64,000 nucleotides of DNA. It comes from Membranipora membranacea (lineage: Eukaryota; Bryozoa; Gymnolaemata; Cheilostomatida; Membraniporidae). A program made the translations under genes and the position numbers. How positions within the stretch are numbered: position 1 is the stretch's first letter; each line of letters starts with the position of its first letter. The stretch spans positions 2,604,001 through 2,668,000 of the forward strand of contig OU612069.1 of the NCBI GenBank assembly GCA_914767715.1, in the 5' to 3' direction. The notes beneath the pieces were generated by a model. It was not told the DNA's origin. It searched no databases and saw nothing but the letters and a program-made list of their open reading frames with translations. Below, one piece after another: positions 36,468 through 49,900 of the stretch.

Positions 36468-37762
36468 CTTGGTGTTTGGTAAAGGTGCATATGAGAAGCT
36501 TATTCATGCAGAACACAATGAATTAAGTACAAATCCTCGTGAAACTGCAAAAATGGCAGCTCCTATAGAGAAAGTCTCAGATTATCTCGGCCTTCTGTAT
36601 TGCACTTTTTGAGAGACTTTTAACATCACAGAAAATTCTAAAATAAAATTCAAATATCTCTTGATTTTAATCACATATTTGTCACAATATAATGTGAAAT
36701 TATACAATAAAACTTAAAAAAATGTTTGGTCACGTGACAATAACAAGGTCATGCTTGCTTTGTTGTCATGAGTCATAAATAAGTGCAATATTTTTTGTCT
36801 CACTTCTTACTCTCAGTGGTTGCAAGTGCTTGTACTCTTTGTTTCATATCTGTCTCACAAGCACCTTACCATCTGCTATTCATGAGGGACAAAGGAAAGG
36901 TTAATCTTCAGTCCAACAAATCAGGCTTGTCTGTTTTTAACACAAAGAATATATGGTTTGTCCAAACTTGTGACTTGTCTTCTGTCTTGAATAATTCTGC
37001 TGCACATACTGCATACACCACATTCTACTAGTCCTCCTCAGAAAAGGTAAATAATGTATTTATTATTTTTTATGTCTTTATTATTGTATATTTGGAAAAC
37101 TTAATGCCATTGCACCTGTCACTTGCAATCCTTAGATGTAGCATGTAGATGTAGCAAGTTCTCCTTGGATGTAGTAGTCAGCCACTCTGTATCTTTCTAC
37201 CAAACCCCTTACTTACAGCACCCTAACCTAACTAACTAAGAGACAGGTAAAACATTCTGATGATACCTGTCTCATGTTTGTTATGAATAGCTGTTTAGAT
37301 GAACTGTCAAGATGAAAGCTTGGGGATTGAAACTATAACAATTGTTGTATTTGCAGTTCTTTGTTCTGTTGTTCTTGCCAATCAAGGGTTTAACTTCTTG
37401 AAACCACCTAGCTTGTCTTGGCAAGTTTGTCAAGCTAAACAAGGATTAACCTAGCTAATGCATCAGGCGCCATAGGCTTGATTTTTGAGACACCCCTTCC
37501 GCACACATCACACTAAATCAAATCATAATAGGAACGGCAAGGATTAAGCTTTCTCATTCCATTGTAGCATAATTTTTGTTAATCTCCATGCCTTTCTCTA
37601 CTGAAATGTATCAGTATTATTTCGCAACCACAGCATTTATTGTTTCGTCGCTCCATTGCAGGTATTTCACCATTTTCATCCCGAATCTATGTCACACATA
37701 TCGTGGAACTCAGTGGTCGGAACCTGCACTTAAAGTGATCAACCATAATACTTGCGCCAGAA
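36468..37762. promoter_or_regulatory. Divergent intergenic region between NAA15 and RAB33
   Basis: The 1.3 kb between two start codons facing away from each other must carry both promoters and 5' UTRs. GGTCACGTGAC at 36728-36738 is a palindromic E-box that also matches the CLEAR-type consensus GTCACGTGAC; it lies about 260 bp upstream of the NAA15 start. I see no TATA box. Whether the two genes share regulation is inferred only from the arrangement. Confidence 0.5.
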
Positions 37763-40700
37763 ATGACAGTCGAAAAAATGTCTTCACCAAAGAAACCATC
37801 TAATGAACAAATATCCTCGAGTTCAACAGACAAACCAACCCCAGAACAATCTGCTACCTCCACCTCACAAACTACGGACTCTCAACAGACGCCCCAAACT
37901 TTCGCTCGCAAGAAGGAACCCAGGATATTCAAGATTATTGTCATTGGGGATTCCAACGTTGGGAAAACTTGTCTCACATACAGATTTTGTGAGGGGAGAT
38001 TTCCAAGCAAAGTGGAGGCCACTATCGGGGTCGACTTTAGAGAGAAGACGATTGAGATTGCTGAGGATGTGTTGAAGGTGAGTGAACTTAACAGGGTCGT
38101 AGTTCTGAAAAACATAATAGGGATGCAAAAGTCCGAGGCAAATCCGAAGCATCATGAAAGGGGTCCTGCAAGTTGCTCCCCAGACAATTTAAGGCGTATA
38201 ATTAGCAAATGGAAATCCCAGAGGAGCTGATTCTGACATAGATTACTCAATTATAGTGTTTGTAGGCCACTGTATTTAGTTTTACTACGGCCTGCTTAAC
38301 TTTCCCGTGCAGGTCATGTTGTCCTAATCAGTACCTGTAGGCAAAGTTCTGCTTTCCATAGTGGCTTTGTTAGACAACGACCAATGGTAGAAGCTGTTAC
38401 AGGATTGAGTTGGACGGAAGCCAACAAAATGCTCATTAAAATCATAATAGAAGCTAATCATTCTGACTATTCTACTATTGGTGAAAGTTTACTGGTCAAA
38501 GTCCAGATACATTTTTGTCGGTATTCACATCATGCTGGTTGACCAGAGTGTCAGGTCTCGTTTGTTGTTTCTCCAGGCAGTGCTGGCTATTAGTAGTTAG
38601 TTAGTCTTGTGCATTACTGTCCAGTTTTCCCAATAAATGAGAGTTTAGCGTAGCCGTATCTTGTTGGTCCCGGTGTGCTTGTGCCAAAACTCCGCTTCTG
38701 TCCTTCCCCATTTATCTTTGACCCATAACCACCATCAAACTGAGGCAGGGGGGTCTTTCAATAAGAAAGAGCGATCCTTTACTAAAGCAAGTTATCACTA
38801 TCACATCGCTCAAAATTATCACTCACTTGGTCTTTCAATTAGACAAAATGGCTCCCAAATCGCTCACTCAGAATGTATATAGTTCCATCAAGTTACTGAG
38901 CGATCTGAAAGCGGAAGCCTAGCAGGTATCACTCACTCACTGAGTGAGTGATCAGATTGCGATTTTGGCTGTTTCTAATTGAATGAATCCCCTGAAACAC
39001 AGAGCTATAATACTTCTCCGTGCTCACAATGGGATGGTGAATGGTTGCAGAGATAACAACGCTAGCTCAGTGTCCAAGTCGAATTAAATGCAAACCTAGG
39101 CTAGAATTTCCTGTCTGCTAGTTTTTGGTTCAATAGAGGTCAAACTAAAATACCTTTATCACGCTATGCATTCATGCACTTGCTAAATTGTTTGAAAGTG
39201 AACTACACGCCATGAACCCTGCTGGCCTTACGATCGCTGACACGTTGTAAGGCTGGTAGCACATGAAAATTTTGAATCTATACTGCCTTACAGGAGCAAG
39301 CATGGCATTTACTCCCTTTTGTATTGAAATTGCTTCCCAGAAACCATTTTAATGGCTCCTTATATTAAGTAAAGTTGATTAATCCTCTCACTGGACAGAT
39401 CTTCTTCCCCCAATAATGCTATAATCATTTATGAAGTAATGGTAATGATAAAGTTAGTATGTAATTTGAAATTTAAGTGATTTTTAACCACCATATGACT
39501 CATGGTAGATTGGGGCTAGTCCAACCCCCCCCCCCTATTTCTCACCAAAATTTGGTTCCAGCTGCTTCTAGCATAATTGAATGGTTATGATGGCATTCCA
39601 GGGGCGTGTGGTTTGTAGTCTAAGATCATAGACTGAGCTGGACTATACCGTCTGGCACTGTTCAGACTAAAGATTTGTGCAGTCTCGGATGACCAGACTA
39701 GGTTTTACACGACGTTGCAGTCCCAGGCTTTTCAAACTCATCACTAGCTAGTTTATCCCAGGCCTAAAATATGTACTCTCCTTGGCTCATTAGTGAGGAA
39801 TAGTTGATATGTTAATCTATATCGCTGATCAATAGTCTTTTTTAATGTTTCCTCTGTGAAATTTCCTCAGGGAAAGGTTTTAGTTTTCTCAGTAACATAA
39901 ACCTTCTCGCACACCATGTGCCTGTAATATACAATATTTATGCAAACCTGAAAGATTTACAGTTTAAATTGCAGTAATTCTACAGAATCCCAGCTATAAA
40001 TCAATATGAGTCAGATTAATTCAGCTATACGAAGGAGTGATGTTCTAAAAATAAACCACACTCTGCAGCTTGCAGTGCCTCTATCATAAGGACCCTACAA
40101 CTCACATCACATGTTTCTTGTTTTGATTCTTAACTAAAGGAGATTCGATGTGGCTTACACAGGGCTGCATTCACAGGGGTGTGTTCTAAGTAACCCTTTT
40201 ATCAAGGGTTGAATTGTAGAAATAGTAAGCGATAGCCTAGGGTCAATGTTGGATAATTCGTGGAATTAGTATGGCGGTTATACAATCTCCCATCTCGACT
40301 TCTTGACAGGCAATACATGAAATTTCGAGGTGCAAAAAATATTGTGATACGCTCCTATTTCTGGTACCTTGTAAGTAGTACCATCTACTCACTGTTTTAC
40401 TTATCTATGGTTTCTGCACAATCAGCTTCTAATTGACTGACACAAATACACTGTCTTGATATCTACAATAGGGTCTTGGTAATGCGAAAAACACAACGTT
40501 GTATATGTATATAATATATATATATATATAGATAAATATACTGTGTCAAGTTCAGTGTTGGTAGCTCACACAGCAGAAACTCATGTGAATATGATTATGC
40601 TGTGCAGAGAGAACCCAAAAACACTACAAGCTTGATTGCCTGATAAGGCTCTTATCAGATCCTCCATCACAGCCCTTAGGAGACCCTGACAGTGTGTGTT

Positions 40701-43700
40701 TAATACCATTGCTGCTAGGCCAACACAAGTATTAACAGGTCAATATTATTTACTGAATTCTTAGAATCAGGATAATCAACACCATTAAATTGACTCTCAC
40801 GTTCACCATTATCAATTCAAAACTTTGCTGAAAAGGATTTCACAAATATAATTGGGAGCATTGGATTGTTATCAGTAGCTGATAACAGGAATTCATCTCT
40901 TGACCCTATATGCTCTCTCCTGTAGGCACAGAGTGTTTGTTTGGTCTGATCCCATCTGACCAGAGAACAAAGATCTTTGTTTGTTTGGTTCCTTGTCCCA
41001 TGTGCCAATCATGCTTGTTTTATCCTCGTTTCATCAGTGTGTGTCGATTGACTCGCAATATTTATCAGTTCCATGCATGAAAATTTACTAGTTTTTGGTT
41101 TCCCTAACCTCATTGGAGTGATATGGCGGTTTTTGTAGTTGGGGCCTCTAAAAAATACACTCTCAGTGTTGTGGTTTTGATTCATATTTCTGGGTCATTA
41201 GAATAATTTCCACTTCAAAGGAGCTATCTGTTGCCTGTGTACTATAGATTGATTGTTTTGTTAACTATGAAAGTGGTAATATAAAGACTGCTGGTACACA
41301 CTCTGTGCTGTGGGCAGGCTCAGTAAGTTATCACTAGGGCGGCTTCATCCAATTGAAAGACAAAACGACTCAGGTATCCTCGAGGTGATGGCCATATGAG
41401 CTTTCTTTGCCCTGGGATGTTTGACATGAGGATGCCTCAGCTTTTCTGATGCAAGCCTTTGAAGTGGACCATCCTGTGCCCTTATTTCACTCATCCGATC
41501 TGCTAGTGATGAATACATGGATTGCCTCTTTGTTCTCCTCGAATCATAGAAGTTCTGTTCTAGTTAAAATAACTTTGACATAACACTAGCTTCTCTTGTC
41601 TCAGTACAAGATTTTTTGCTCCATCGCTAGCGGTAAACAAGTTCTATCAGATGAAATTGTTTCAGCCCCCTGAGATTTATGGGAGAATTGATGTTGCTCG
41701 GAGAACAAGGAACTATTCCTTTGTTGTCTAAATTATTATCATGTCAGGGAAGGCGAATTCCCCCCACAGTCAGTATTTATCGGTTTGTAAATTATTGATG
41801 CGTGTCTCCGCAATAACATTTCAAAGCTTGTGCTAGAGTTAAGTTATTCGTCAATCAATGTGCCAAGTCAACTCATTACCCATCTGTCTGAACCATGTAT
41901 GTTTTTGTCCTTGATCAGCTCCTCTCTCACGTGCACCCAGACTTAGGCCTGAGTTGTGTTCTCATGGAAGCTTGAAAAGACAACTCCTTTAGTTCCTGCT
42001 CACTCCCAGCTAACATTGTATTAGAATTTTACTGATATTTCACTGCAGAAGGCAAACAGCGTTCATACATATGTGAGATCACACCAGGGAGGACTCCAGA
42101 GAGAGATCGCTAAAGCTAAAGCGTGAATATTTGTGCAACTATTGCCTCAAGCCACAGTTGCTCTAGTCTATGAGTTAGTCCTATAACTCCTCGCTAATTA
42201 TTCACCAAAGGCATCATAGGACAGTAACTCTAGGGCAGGCAAAACTTTTCATTGTTCATCAAGTATCTTCTGTTCATTGATCCCATAGAGTTAAATAATA
42301 AAATAATATACTAATTCTTTGGACTAGTCACAAAAGTTATGTTCGTTCCTGTTATTAATCTGTCATTTCTTACATTTGTGTTGTAGCTACAGTTATGGGA
42401 CACAGCTGGACAAGAGAGATTCAGAAAGTCTATGGTTAGTAGCTCTTCGCTTGACTAGTTTGGCATAAACTTTCCTGGAGATGGCTTTTGCGAAGCCCTC
42501 CATCCTGCTCATTTGGGCAAATTTATAGCTGAAGTCTCAATCACCACTGTATCATTTCGCCAACTGTTCTGCTCTGGATTGATCAGGCATCTGAAATTGA
42601 TGAAGACTTTTTGAACGAATGTTGGTTGAGATGTTGGTTAATACCAAGGGAATGTGCGGTGAAATAGTGGTCACATTAGTTGTGCTAATTTCAATGCAAT
42701 ATAGAATGGCGATTTCTATCTCTGACGGCAAAGAAAAAAGAAAAAGATGATGCAAAATTAATGGTCAATAATGAAGCATACAAAATTGGATTGCTTATCA
42801 CCGTCCCTGATCGGCTTTCAATTCAAAACAGCCATGAAATATTTGGCGGTTAAGTTATATCCATCACCATATATAATATTTCCACTGGTTTATCTAGTTC
42901 AAACTGCGCGGGAATATATGGTAGAAGTATTCCATTATTCACTACTCCCCCCCCCCCCCCGCAGTGGTTAATGACAGTTGATGAGTTAGTGGTAGGGGAA
43001 AGTGTGTGGCTGTGGAATGCTACTACCAGAACCAGTATTCCTCGCCCAGTTTGAACTATATGAACCCATGGAAATATTTTATATGTTAATGGGTATACCC
43101 TTTTTGTTGAATATAAGTTGGCTGTTTTGAAGTACAGGTTTATCATGAATACTTTCTTGATACAGGTACCACATTATTACCGTAATGTACATGCAGTAGT
43201 ATACGTGTATGATGTCACAAAGAGAAGTACTTTTGTAAGTCTGGATAACTGGTTATCTGAGTACAGCAGGCACAGTCTCAACGAAAACGTACCCAGGATA
43301 TTAGTCGGTAAGTATACGTACAGTGAGGAAACACCAAAAAGTTGTTTACATAATCCAGAGTTTTTGTTTCTCTGCTATGTATGAATTTAGTTTAGATTCC
43401 ATCATTACTGAGCCTTGCAAGGTAAATTGGAAACATCTGGCTTTTGCATAATTATGACCCTGAGAGCCAATGATGTTATTATTATTTGTCAATCAAAACA
43501 AAGAGTTTGACTCCTTGATCAAAGCCAGCAGCTTTGGATCAATCACCGTGATGATTGTTGGACTGCATGAAAATCTACTGCTTACTACTGTTATATATAT
43601 ATTAGGTTTTAGAGCTAGCTTGAGTAAAAATGCATACCTTACTACAAATCACTACCAATCAAATGATTTTTGTGAGGTTTGCACCACTGATTGCACCAAG

Positions 43701-44789
43701 CAGTTTGCCTACTGTTCCAACTTTTGGGCAAATGATATTAGAATAAGTTGTTTATAGTAAAGCTCCTAATAAGAAGATCGATACTAATATATATATATAT
43801 ATTATATAAAAGTTTTGATAATGGTACCTCTAACTGTGGCCTATAACGATTATCTCTGCTCTAACTCAGCGTAATTCTTTTCTTGTTTCAGGTAACAAAT
43901 GTGACCTGGCAAGCTTAGTTCAGGTCTCCACCAATGAGGCTCAGAGATTCGCTGATAAATATAACATGCCACTGTTTGAGACGAGCGCTAAAGACGAGGG
44001 TAAAACTGACCATGTCGAGTCCATATTCATGACTGTCGCTCACAAACTGAAGGTACTGTGTCCCAGTGACCACGTTTGGTCCAGTTTGCCTGTATTTGGA
44101 ATCGTTCCCCTCTCCCACTGATCAGAAGCTCATCATTGGAAGGGGAGCTAATCGAATGCAGGCAAGAATGTGTCATGTGTGTGTTCTTGTTGTGTGTGGC
44201 TTCATATCAATACACCTGTCATCACGGCATCAAAGCAGCATATACGAACCCCACATAGTATTCATTTAGAATGACAGTGGTGTTACAAATATATATAAAA
44301 TTTAGAAATTGTGTTTGGTTTCATGTCAGTGGTTAAATATTTGCTGTAGGAAAAGTATGTCATTTCGTGTAGGCTGGAAAATATTACTCGACCTCATACT
44401 AATAAACTCATTTCTCGGCAATATAAGAATTGAGATAAGAAATTAAGTCAGCCCACAACTAGCTAAACGGTGGCTACAATTTCTTGTCAAAAGGGTATCT
44501 CAATAAGGAGTAATTTTACTTTGTTGTACATCACTCTCCCCCCCCCCCACCAGATGTCAAGGCTAATACAGTTGTTGAATATTCGCTAGCCACCAGTCAT
44601 TATAAGCAGAACTGGGGCGTATTTCAAAACATCAATAATCCAATGATCTAACAATCTTTGTTGCAGGAGTGCCGGCCGATGATGGGAGCACGCTACGGGT
44701 CAATGAGTAAAGAGAAAACAAATACAAAACCTCACAACATACAGTACACTACCATCGGACAGGAAAATAAAGAGACATGTGCATGTTAG
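37763..44789 (+). CDS. RAB33B: RAB33 small GTPase (5 exons, complete)
   Basis: Golgi Rab GTPase of the RAB33 group, which in vertebrates acts in intra-Golgi traffic and recruits ATG16L1 for autophagy. Exons are 37763-38077, 42387-42434, 43166-43307, 43892-44052 and 44667-44789; they total 789 nt, 262 residues, with every phase consistent. G motifs are all present: GDSNVGKT (62-69), WDTAGQ (109-114), NKCD (170-173) and ETSAK (198-202). The switch region [20 protein letters not shown] and the segment [16 protein letters not shown] are diagnostic of RAB33. The C-terminus CAC is a dual geranylgeranylation motif. The N-terminal extension (about 53 residues, Ser/Thr/Gln-rich) is longer than in vertebrates. 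A or B type cannot be separated; the symbol is the closest human match. The second Met at codon 6 is an alternative start. Confidence 0.93.
38078..42386 (+). other. RAB33 intron 1 (4.3 kb)
   Basis: Donor AAG|GTGAGT, acceptor TTGTAG. It contains the MITE at 38749-38995, a C-run near 39525-39535 and a (TA)n run near 40505-40530. Short blocks at 40045-40095 and 41100-41165 resemble the dispersed repeat of fucosyltransferase A intron 1. No exon recognised. Confidence 0.5.
38749..38995. mobile_element. MITE with CAGGGGGGTCTTTCAAT ends
   Basis: The left end CAGGGGGGTCTTTCAATAAG is matched in reverse by 'ctaattgaatgaatcccctg' at the right. The interior repeats words such as 'gatcgctcactca'. A related end occurs at 19115. 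The CAGGGG start resembles some hAT elements, but no clear target duplication is visible. Confidence 0.55.
44086..44165. repeat. Small palindromic repeat, TTGCCTGCATTC family
   Basis: Arms GTTTGCCTGTATTTGGAAT and 'cgaatgcaggcaa' lie just after RAB33 exon 4, with an inner inverted pair 'cccctctcccactgatca' and 'gaaggggagc'. It is the third member of the family seen at 7028 and 33427. Confidence 0.55.
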
Positions 44790-46983
44790 ACTGAAAACCT
44801 GTACCTGCACTCAAAAGACAATTATACTGCTTACCTGTGTCAAAATCCATAATTTGTGCATCATTTGAGCTAAATTCAAAGACTCAGAACAATATTATGA
44901 CGTGATCTGTTTATGGTCAAAGCAAGGAGTAGAAGAGTCTTTAACTCCTTGGTCATAGCCATGTATAACGGTTATGATTATTCCAGACACTGTTAAGATA
45001 AAGGAAAGGCGCAGAAATCTACACTTTTCCAACATATTGACTAGAAATTACCCAAGAGAGCCTTAACGTTTATATACTCAATAGAATATGGCTCCTTACA
45101 TGATGTGGTGATTGGATCATGGCATTCCAACTGTAAAAATTTACTGACCAGTTCACACACTGAATTGTTGATCGCCGGAATTGCCCTCTCGCTGATTATC
45201 GACAAGGAGTTTCTGTATCACTATTATGATATTATCCCAGTTATTCAGCACTTCCATGACCCAAGTCACAAAACACAAAACGCTGTTCTTCTGCAAATCT
45301 AGGTGCAAGCTACTCTCACAATTATTATCAATATTCTTATGTCTGAAAAGGGTTGATTGAGCATCTATCAAGTTATTTGATCGCTTTGTATCAAATTGGT
45401 CTGTCTGTCTGGACAACTTTACTCCGAGACCAAAGTGTTGTGCTCTTTATGTGGAAGTTGTGGGACAACTTCAAAGCAATTAAGTATTTTTTTCGCTAAC
45501 AGCCTTCCATACCAATCTCATTGTATTTTCGGGGCTATGTTTGTGACCCTTATCATGCTGTGACCGTAAGTCACATTCGAGTGTTGTCAAAAATTCACAA
45601 TTTGTAAATGGTATTTCGTTTGATCTATCCCACGCCCAGCTTACTTGTCAGAAAACTTTTTATAGTGGATCATTTTTGTTGATCGGTTTATTTTCACTTA
45701 TTTATAACTGTTGAATAATTATGCAATAAATTATTATGTATGAAAATTATTCCGGCTTTGAATCAATTATTTGCTTGTGTCAACCTTTAAAGAGGATATA
45801 TTCCCTTTCACGAAAACAAAATAGATACCTAGCAAAATTTCTGGTATGTACTTCTTCCCTGTTTAAAATTTGGTTGCTGAAGAAAGCTCCTTGTTGACGT
45901 ACTATTTGAAATAAAGCAATCAATGCTACAATTGCCAAGAAAATTTACATAGTATTTTAGTATATATTATTATTATACGTCAGCTGACTATCATTCAAAT
46001 GTAACTGGAGTTGAAACTCTAGTCTCATTGGCTTATGTCACTCTAATACTCTGCTTAATAGGTGTTGGCTTTAGTGCTGTTTTTTTAGGCATCATTCAAC
46101 TAATTTTTTTGAAAATTCCTTCTGCTTGCACTGTTGCAATAGGCTATGCTTCATCAATAGTCATGCATGACACTAGTCTGGTTTTGTTGTTTTTTTATCA
46201 ATGCATTGTGTATAGATAGAGCTAAGCAAACACATCCAAGCGTTATGATACAGCTAGCATGATAGGCTATATTTCAGTTTCGTTTTAATTCATCGCTTTA
46301 GTGTGGCAGTAGATTGTGCTTGGTGACTGATATAGCAAGTAGTGAATTCTGTGTTTTATCAGCAGTCAATATACTTGTTCCTGTACTAGTAGTCAGCATA
46401 AAAGGTTAGTTGAAAGACTGTTAGTACTTTGTCGTAATGGAGCATGTTTTTTATAACATGGTGTGGTGTAATTGCTGTACCTTGTTGTACTGTTGGCTAA
46501 TGATTGCAAAGATACTGAAATACAGCAATTTTAAAGTTCATGGGTGTTGTTATGTGGACTTTGAATTGAGTGATTTTCTTATATTGGCTATCTCTTGGTT
46601 GCGGGTGTGCAGCTTCATGGTACAGTCCCGTTTATAACGCCCATTCTAGGCCCTAATGGTCAGTGGCTGTAGAAGGAAAAACGCAGTCCTGTAAAAGATT
46701 TCTTCAAGCCATTTAAAAATCAGGAACCTTTCAGTTCCCCATGATCAGACTGTAGTCACATCAATATAAGAAAGCGAGGAAACCTTGCATATCAGCAATC
46801 TACGTCACTTCCGCCGCTGTGCAGTTGCTAAATCATTCGAACCGAAAGGCAATCAAAATTTAACTTAGAAGGTAGCTTGCTCCAACTTGTGTTAAGCTGT
46901 ATCTCCATTCCACAATTTTGCTGACGCAATCAACGTTTTTTTTCAATCTTTATGTTTCATTCTTCTGTATTCACCAGAGAAAT
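44790..46983. other. Intergenic region between RAB33 and the TRIM gene
   Basis: AT-rich. AATAAA words at about 45724-45730 and 45910-45915 are candidate poly(A) signals for RAB33. A good acceptor (CACCAG at about 46977) just before the TRIM start suggests that an upstream non-coding exon of TRIM lies here. No other coding exon is recognised. Confidence 0.45.
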
Positions 46984-49900
46984 ATGGCCACTGCTAATGC
47001 CGCAGGACCAGAAGAGGAAGTTGATAGTGACGTTGTCTCCTGCTGCAATTGTTTAGAAGTGGAGGGATACTTACTGAATCCCAAGGTTTTACCTTGTGAG
47101 CATATCTTCTGTGAGAAATGTCTGAAAGATCATGATGAGAACGATGATAAACAAATTGTATGCCACATCTGCAAGTAAGTGTTGCCTTGTTTATTCCATA
47201 TGTTGGGGTGGTGTGATTTTGAAAAAATTTTGTAACGGGCCGTCTTTATACACAGTTTTTGAAATATCCGTCCGCAACCACAGAGGGAACAAACTTATCT
47301 AAGTGATGCCTTGTAATATAATATAATTGAACAACAAAGATTGTGCCATATGATGGTCTGAATTCCCAAAGTGGGGAAAATAAAAAAAATAAAAAATTAT
47401 TGGAAACTACTACGGCCACATAGGGACCTTGGTTGGTCTCTTATAACCTTGAACTTTCAAAGCTGCCTTCTTCGATGGAAGGTAGTCAACCCTTGCTATA
47501 CTGCAGAGATAGTCCACATCCCGAGGCTAAGCTCCTCTTTTTAACTTTTCAAACGATTACATAGACTAGCCTGTCTATGTGTTGGCTCTGATTGGCTGGG
47601 TAAGCCTTACCTCAGCAAAAATGGGGCCGCTGAGATAGTGGGATTGATTATTAGTGCCCGAATCAGGTTGAAACAAAAAGGATGTTTCTAGCACATGTCC
47701 AATGTTCCTCCATATATAATATGATGGAGGAAATAAATGAAGTCAACATGACTCACTGTTACGCTTCAGTGGTTCTATCTGAACATAATTTTCTTTAGGA
47801 ATGCAATAGTAAAGTAGTCAGTATTATGATCATATCTGTGCTGCTCTAAGAGTTGTCACTGGCCTTTGTACCAACAGATGCCTGGTGCAACATGCCTTGT
47901 CAACAGCCCAGTTAGTGGTGACATGGTTGTAGCTTTGGGAAACATCCATGATCAATGATATGGCAAGCAAAGTCATCGCATAAACGGCAGCAATTCACAC
48001 AGTGTTTATTCTATATGTAGGTGCAACAAGTTGGTTTAACTATATTTCGATTCATTCTTATCGCTATCCAGCCTGAACACATATATACATTTGTATCCTA
48101 TACGAGTGAATGTTAGCTTTAGTTTATTTTGGCTAGCTGAATGTTAGCTATCACTAAACAATATCACGGTAAAGATGGAGACAATGAGGTAACGGAAAAC
48201 CTAATGTTTTCAGAAGCTCATAATATTGCAGTGTGGTATACACTCAAAAGAGATCAAAGTAATAGGGTTAGAGGATAAGCCGAAATTACTGCTTACAAAG
48301 AGTAGAGTCCAAGCTTAAAAAGCTGCGGCACTGTGAAATTGTATGCACACATTATAACTTCAGGTTATGCTGGCGGACCAGTACCCAGTTCTGATGATTT
48401 ACAATGAGAATTTTATTTTTTGTAGCATATATATGTCTGATAAATACTTGATGTATAGTGACGTTTCAGGGAGCAGTATAGGCGTTACTCCGGAATAATA
48501 TGAGCAATGCAGTTGGTTTAAATAATCTTCCTATATTTAGTGAAGGTGTAGATATCCATTCTCTGCAAGCGATATCTATTATCAGCATCGAGTGTCTCAT
48601 TCTAAAGTTTGTATAACGGCTGGAATATGTCCACAGATCATGCAGGTCAGGGGGCGGTTATTGCGACTTCACGTCAGATGGAACACTGTCATAGAGCGTA
48701 TTGTCATACTTTTAGTAAATTTAATCCATTATTTGCTAGAATTACGTCTGAACTTAGTGTTGACAGGTTACAGGTTGTTAATATGTTGGCGAGATCCAGT
48801 TGTATCATCATCTACAAAAAAAACCATACATGATGAATAGATATACCCATTTGTATCTCACCAGGGGTGTGGTATGGAGCAACAGACATGCAGAGTAACA
48901 GGACCGGGCTTATCAAATCAAAACAAATTATTATTGTATGCATATTGGACCAAGAATAGTATCCTTTTAGAGCAAATTTATCAACGGTGTTCGAGGTTCA
49001 AATAAATCCCTCTCGGGAACAAAAAAAAGGGAATAGGCTGACAATGCAATTTGTAAAAGACACAAGACGAAAATCTTGAGAAATTGAAACACGAACCTAG
49101 TAGTAATTAAGTCTCAACAGACCCTGCACCTTATCCCCAGGGAGAGGGAGTTCATTGCCGTGTCAGACAGATAATAAATCAGCAGCTCAATGAAGTCACA
49201 AATAAGTAAAAATGCTCAGTCTACTAATCAAGGAGTCAGAAGGAGTCTAACTAATTCACGGATTGATTCAGCAGCATTAGCCTCTTCACTGTACAAGTAT
49301 AACTATATTATGTTGTCAGGACATGCATTGGTTGGGAGTAACCCTTGGGTCACCACACAAACAAACAAATAAATTAAAAACAGCCGGAGAGAATCTCAAC
49401 TTTCATATTTAGTATGTTCACTATTATTTATCATTATACATTCCAAATGTTTGATTTATTACACTTAGTTACTCCCTGAGCTGGTAATACTTGTTTCTGT
49501 GGTAGGAAGTAGTTGCTGTTCTTCACCCACTGCAATCTGTCCATGGCAATTAGTGTGGTGTGGTGGTAGGTAGGAGATGCAAATATTATTTAGCTGCTCT
49601 AGTCTATTGTTGCAGAAAGCAAGTTTCATTGTCTGTCTAGTGAGCAGAAGCTAGAGCTTTGGGAAGCCTAAAGAAACTCCCAGAGAAATTCCCTGTCCTG
49701 TTGTTGAAACTAGCAAAAATGCACTGAACCATTCTGTCTCTGAGTTTGTCTGAATTTGTAATAGTGAAGAAGTTCTCTGACTACTAACATTACTGAATGA
49801 ATCAGAACTGAAAAATGTGTCTAGCCTGGAAAGTCTGTCATGTGTGGATGGGGGGTACACCCATTCACCCACACAACACAGCCTGCCTAAGATAAATGTG

